Positions 56,190-60,933 of a stretch of DNA of 60,933 nt are shown piece by piece. The number at the start of each line of letters is the position of its first letter. Positions within the stretch are counted from its first letter, which is position 1. The position numbers and the translations under genes were made by a program. The notes under the pieces are model-generated. The model saw nothing but the letters and a program-made list of their open reading frames with translations. It searched no databases and was not told the origin of the DNA. This stretch comes from Chara braunii (lineage: Eukaryota > Streptophyta > Charophyceae > Charales > Characeae): NCBI GenBank assembly GCA_003427395.1, contig BFEA01000103.1, forward strand, positions 2,564,723-2,625,655, written 5' to 3'.

Positions 56190-56293
56190 TAGTGTGAGTA
56201 CGCCCTCACAAATAGCAGAGATCCGTTATTTCTGACTTTGTTATCTATTTTTTATTTTTATTTTTTTGCTTATTATTTCGTGGTTGCCTTGGA

Positions 56294-57403
56294 AATTGGT
56301 TCTCGTTCTTACCATCGGTTATGATGAACTTGGCGCAACACTTGACCAGATTCATCCCATACTAACCTGCTCAGGCGAGCTTCGAAGGATACTGCAAAAA
56401 AAGAGTCCGATAGCGAGACAAAAAATGTTGCTATTTTGAAGTTGAATCACTGTCGGACTGCGCAAGGATGGGGGCGCTAAGTGGGGTTCCGAGCGCTAAG
56501 AAAAAGGGAGAAGAAGAACGAGGGAGTTGGCAGAGACAAGGAAAAAAAAACAATAGCAAAGACACTGAAAAAGAAAACGACAACAATACAAAGGCAAGGA
56601 CGAAGAAGAAAAGGTTATGAAGATGAAGATGGAGATGGAGACGAAGCGGGTAGGATGAGTGAAGTTGGGCGGAAAATATACATCCCGTCCAATTCTTAAC
56701 GGTATCGGGCAAGGGAAGAGAGGAAACAAGGGTTTTCGGGGTTTGGGACCCCAGATCTGAGGTTAGGGACGCCTCACCCCCTTAGTTAAACTCTTTACTC
56801 ATCGGATTTCATTAGGAAACAGGCGAGATACATCGTTTTAACCCCGCTTTCTCTTCTTTCTTCCCCTTCGATTACTCCGCGCACCTCATTTCTATTCTAA
56901 CTCATTTTCTATTAAGTTTCTACTAAATCTAACCTTAAATTCAGGATCGCCGACCTCGAAAACCCATGTTTCCTCTTTTCCCTTGCCTGATACCATTAAG
57001 AATCAGACGGGATGTACGTTTTTCTCCCCACTCCACTCATGCTCCCCTCTTTGTCTCCATCTTCACCTTCATCTCCATACCCTTTACTTCTTCATCCTTG
57101 CCTTCATATCTTCTTCGTTTTCTTTTACAACGTCTTTGTTGTTGTCCCTTTCTTCCTCTTCTCAGCCAACTCCCCCTTTCTTCTTCTTCCTTTTTCTTAG
57201 CGTCCGCGCCCCCAATTAATGCTCTCGTCCTTGCGCAGTCCGACAATGATTCAAGTTCAAAATAGCAACACTTAGTGCCTCGCTGTCGGATTGTTTTTTC
57301 GGAGCATCCTTCGAAGCCTGCTCGAGCAAGTTACTGTGGGATGAATCTGGCGAAGCGTTGCGCCAAGTTCATCCTATCCTATGATAAGAACGGGGAACCA
57401 ATT
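56294..57403. mobile_element. Foldback element with ~475 bp inverted arms
   Basis: Left arm about 56294-56770 and right arm about 56928-57403 are inverted copies, roughly 80-85% alike by eye, spacer ~157 bp. They share AATTGGTTC.., GATGAACTTGGCGCAAC, CTTCGAAGGAT, TGTCGGACTGCGCAAGGA, CGCTAAGAAAAAGG and CATCCCGTC. Open frames in each arm mirror one another and are Ser/Phe-rich artefacts. Superfamily unknown. Confidence 0.85.
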
Positions 57404-58590
57404 TTTTTTTTTTTTTTTTTTTTAAGAACAAAAGACTCAGCTCATTTTATTAAACACACCAAACGGAGATCGGAAAAACCTCCACAAACAACCCTGAAAA
57501 GATATGGGACCCTTACCCGGCTTACGTGTCGACGTTGAGGTGTGCACAGGGAATGGATCGATGGTAAAAAACGGATCAGTCCTGATATGCTGCAACCCCC
57601 GAAAAGAAGAAGCAATAATGTTTACAAAGTCGAACAATTCAAAAGCAAAAAAAAATCCTACCAACTATTGTCCCCCAGGCCCAGTGGTACCCACATAATC
57701 CAAACAAAGAATCCGAACAGCAAGAAACGTTCGTCGTCACGGGCTACAGAGCCAAATAAGTCGTACAAAGGAATGCCAACGACTATTTGGGTTGAGTCAA
57801 AAGAAAACTGTGAGAACAACAATTCCTAAACCACCAAGACAAGTCGAAATTCACTCACCCTTGAGATAAACGATGCCAACAAGGCCGAGAAAAAACAAAC
57901 AATCCCCTACTTGTCTTCCACCAAAAAAATAAAAGCACTTATTGAAAAGCACAATGAAAATCACTTCATAGGCTCAAAACCAAACAAAGCACAACAGCAG
58001 AAGTAGAAGCCAGTGTTGATTCTCGTGACTCCTTCCATCACCCACCTATTCTAAGCGTCGTTCCTACCAACCATTTAAAAAAGCGGTGGTGGGAACCGAT
58101 CGGATCCCCTATCTCCTATACGCTTCTTCCACATACCTCAATTTTGCCTGTCTCTTGCGACCGAGCCAAAACTGAGCGAACAGGTTCGTCGAACTAGCAA
58201 TGAACTTTCTCTACTACTGGTCTCCTCCAATGTAACTTCTCCTCCTGATACATACTCCAATGACACAATTTTAATTTACCATCTCCGAGATGACCATGCA
58301 CCCTATTTATGGTCCAAGTTCCCTTGAATCATCATGAACCACTCCATTCTACATTCCTTTTCTTTCTCCAATCTGCACAAATCGTTTGTCTGACCAACGT
58401 GGTGAAGGTTGATCTGATATGCTTGTTAGACCATTCTTCGCTTTCGAATGGGCAGTTGTTCCTGCTGCTCCAAACGATTGTGAAGGCAATTGCTCTAAAC
58501 GACAACTTGAAAGCAACGTAGATCCATCCCTTATCCAATGAGAAGTGGTCTGGTAGGCCTTTCAAAAGTGTCCATCCCTTCTAACTGTCC
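57404..58590 (-). pseudogene. LINE 3' end or retroposed sequence, minus strand
   Basis: Ends in a poly(A) tail (T run 57404-57422 on plus), preceded on the minus strand by TTTAATAAAATGAG, a polyadenylation-type signal. The segment 58332-58565 encodes FRAIAFTIVWSSRNN and IRSTFTTLVRQTICADW, like the W-x-x-RN region that follows RT in plant LINEs. The ~900 bp between is untranslated. Confidence 0.5.
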
Positions 58591-58619
58591 TCATTAGAGC
58601 TTCTGATTCTTCCTTCCAA

Positions 58620-60847
58620 GCATTAATAAGAGCAATGCAAGCTTTCCAACTAGCCTCAGAAATGAAAGTGAACTGGAGGAAAACAATAGGCTGGTGGCTA
58701 TCAGACACCCAACCCCCACTAGAAAGCACGCCAAAAGGAATGCAGTGGACAGATCCCTCTTCCCCCATGTGCTTCCTGGGCATAAACCTCAGCCTCAAAG
58801 GCTGTCACCCTGCCTCGGCAGACATCCTCATGTCCTCAATGATAAACAGGATGCACTGTTGGCAAGGCGTTCACACCTCACTCTTAGGCAGGGCCCTAGC
58901 GCTAAACAACTCTATCCTGGCAATGATGTGGTATGTAACCACCATATGGTTCCCGTCCCAGGACTTCCTAAAACAAATACGTAAAAGAGCAGCAGCGTTC
59001 CTCTAGACCGGAAACCCGGATAACCAGCCCTTTATCCACAAAGTAGCATGACAAATAGTCACACAACCCAAAAATAAAGGAGGTCTAGGGATCATCGATC
59101 CGGCTACCCAATTCCAAGCCCTTCATATCAAATGGATTATCAGACTTACCCTTCAAGGAAATCTTCCCTGGATACAACTAGCTCTATATCACGTAAGAGA
59201 GTTGGCACCCTTCAAATCCCCCCCTAACATGACATGCCTCTTTTGGATCTTCAATAAACAATGGACCCTCCTGAGAACGAAGAAAGCCGCAGGAATCGAA
59301 CTAAGGCATGAAGAGAACGGGACCAATGAACACCCTAAAACATTCTGGGAACAAATAATACACACGTGGAGAAAATTTTTTCCGGAAAGCAAGGTCGGCC
59401 CAAAGAGGAAGGACGAAGTGCTAAGACAACACCTATTTGGAAACCCATGGATTAAGGATGAAAACGGGAAAACCTTCCCACTCAACAAAACAAATTCCAA
59501 ATGGGGCCTATGGCTGGAAAAAGGCGTATGGCAAATCCAACATCTATGGAGCACAGAACATAACAGATGGAACATAGAAGGAGAACTAAGAACGATACTC
59601 AAAGGTAACCACAACCTAAAGCTTAACTTATCACTCATCGTAGACGCCATCCCCATAGAATGGAAGAAACTATTGAAAAATAAGCAACAATNGCACTNGG
59701 GTGATTGGGCAGCAACAATAGACCAAGGGCAACCGCAGGAGGTGCTTAAAATTTCAGAAACAAAACTTTTCCACGACAAATGGATTCTCGGTTCCATCTT
59801 CCCATTAGAAGAACCAGGTAACCCAGCAAGTCTTATCNCCCAAAACCCTAGAGCAGAAGGAGTATTCAGAATAGACAGACTCATAAGAATTAGAATCATA
59901 GAAGGCGAAAGAAACAGAGCATACAAACCGGACACAGCAATACACCACCTAGAAATAGATCCTATAGAATGGTCTTGGAGCACCCCCAGCACGATCCCGA
60001 CAGCAACCAGACGCCACGCCCTAACANACTANACACCCAGGCNTGGATATAAGCTATTCAACAAAACCCAACCAATCTCAACAATAATTAAAAAAAGATG
60101 GGAAAAACATGAGAGCACTCTAGGAGAATCACTGGTACTCCCTCACTGGCCCACAATCTTCGACACTAGACCGGTCAAGCTGGCCAGCCTCCTCTGGCTC
60201 ATAGCATTCAGAGCAGTCCCGGTAAACTAATGGCTAGCCCAGAGAAGAAACAAGGACAACAAAACGGAACAGTCAACCTGGTGCAAGGTATGCAACAAGC
60301 AAGCAGAGGAATCTATAAACCATTGTTTCTTAGATTGTGAACATGCAAAACAACTATGGTTGGACATAGAACTCTCATGGAATACTCTATCCAATAGAAA
60401 TATACTGATAAACCCCGCTACCATACTCCTTCACGCAGACCAAACTGCTACACTCAAAGGTTTCAACTACTTCCTCTTTTCTCTACTCAGAAAAGGAACC
60501 CTTTGAGCCATTTGGAAAAGACGTTGCTATCTAACTTTCAACGACCATCACGCCCCCGCAGAAACACCTCTAATTATTATCAAACAAATAGTTGAAACAG
60601 AAATTTTAGCAGTATGGAAAATAAACCTACATCAAATCCAATTACTACCAGACAAAAAAGAAGAAAGTACCAAAAAATTCCTAATCCACAAACTAGGACA
60701 AGGCAAACTAGGTACAATCGATAGTGACAGAATTAGGTTCTCTAATTGGTTAATCTGGCCCTCAACAACCAGACACACACATGACCAAACCAATACACAA
60801 CTCATTCCACAAACTCCCCCCAACCCAACCCATCCACACACATACTA
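58620..60847 (+). pseudogene. LINE ORF2 fragment: RT C-terminal part and zf-RVT
   Basis: One frame with five stops. It starts within RT: FQLASEMKVNWRKT, MCFLGINLSL, SLLGRALALNNSILAMMWYV, and KNKGGLGIIDPATQFQALHI, the usual order at the RT thumb of LINE-type non-LTR elements. Further on, LPHWPTIFDTRPVKLASLLW and WCKVCNKQAEESINHCFLDC form the zf-RVT module. Stops: 59004 TAG, 59049 TGA, 60228 TAA, 60504 TGA and 60845 TAA. Three sit where Trp is expected. 5'-truncated; a few N. Read to 60847; the rest of the window is the probable 3' UTR. Confidence 0.8.
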
Positions 60848-60933
60848 ACCATAACAGATGAAGAACCCACCAGTGACTCCCCTTGCCCCACACCATCCCA
60901 TCTCAGCTAACACCATCAACTACTAAACCTGTT

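Noticed and set aside
55538-56192. CACTA (En/Spm) transposon, because the left end reads CACTACC
   Set aside because: There is no 3 bp target duplication for a CACTA boundary, whereas a TA..TA boundary fits this and the related MITE copies.
56431-57265. Ser/Phe-rich frames in the foldback arms
   Set aside because: The two frames mirror each other through the inverted repeat and are made of AAG/GAA-rich low-complexity DNA.

Overview
This window looks like nuclear DNA of a streptophyte plant or alga. It carries a split galacturonosyltransferase (GAUT, pectin synthesis) gene, a Ty3/gypsy element primed by a plant-type tRNA-Asp site, LINEs, tRNA-derived SINEs and MITEs, with long introns and many (CT)n/(AC)n microsatellites. 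A charophyte such as Chara would fit; that assignment is inference. Only one convincing host protein-coding gene is visible. Most of the window is repeat DNA.

Layout. 1-6300: a four-exon GAUT gene on the minus strand (CDS 806-6300), with microsatellite-bearing duplications and a SINE in its introns. 6300-10250: gene-poor DNA with a (CAT)n run, short tandem repeats, two U6-snRNA-like antisense fragments and a G-rich tract. 10255-11314: an unrecognised open region encoding Ser/Pro/Val repeats and two Cys/His-rich, RING-like modules. 11315-25900: non-coding DNA packed with small repeats: SINE copies of one family, at least three MITE families, a U6 pseudogene, a palindrome resembling a hammerhead core, a snap-back repeat and long microsatellites. 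A sequencing-adapter artefact lies at 21764-21801. 25900-29286: microsatellites, a ~146 bp satellite array with internal dyad symmetry, and AT-rich DNA.

29287-55001: one very large (about 25.7 kb) Ty3/gypsy-type LTR retrotransposon. Its LTRs are about 7 kb (29287-36603 and 48035-55001), begin TGT and end ACA, and are flanked by ACGC on both sides. A tRNA-Asp primer-binding site starts 2 bp after the 5' LTR. The internal part holds gag and zinc knuckle, protease, RT, RNase H and integrase. Downstream, in the position where some elements carry env, there is a second gag-like ORF with its own zinc knuckle. All frames are broken by stops and frameshifts, most of them explicable as C-to-T or G-to-A transitions. 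Each LTR carries a U6-like segment and several arrays of hairpins, one of which shows clear stem covariation between repeats.

55006-60933: the start of a second related LTR, cut by a 649 bp TIR element with TA flanks; a 1.1 kb foldback element with arms of about 475 bp; and remnants of two LINEs in opposite orientation.

The best candidates for something new are the giant element itself, especially its second gag-like ORF, and the covarying hairpin arrays inside its LTRs.
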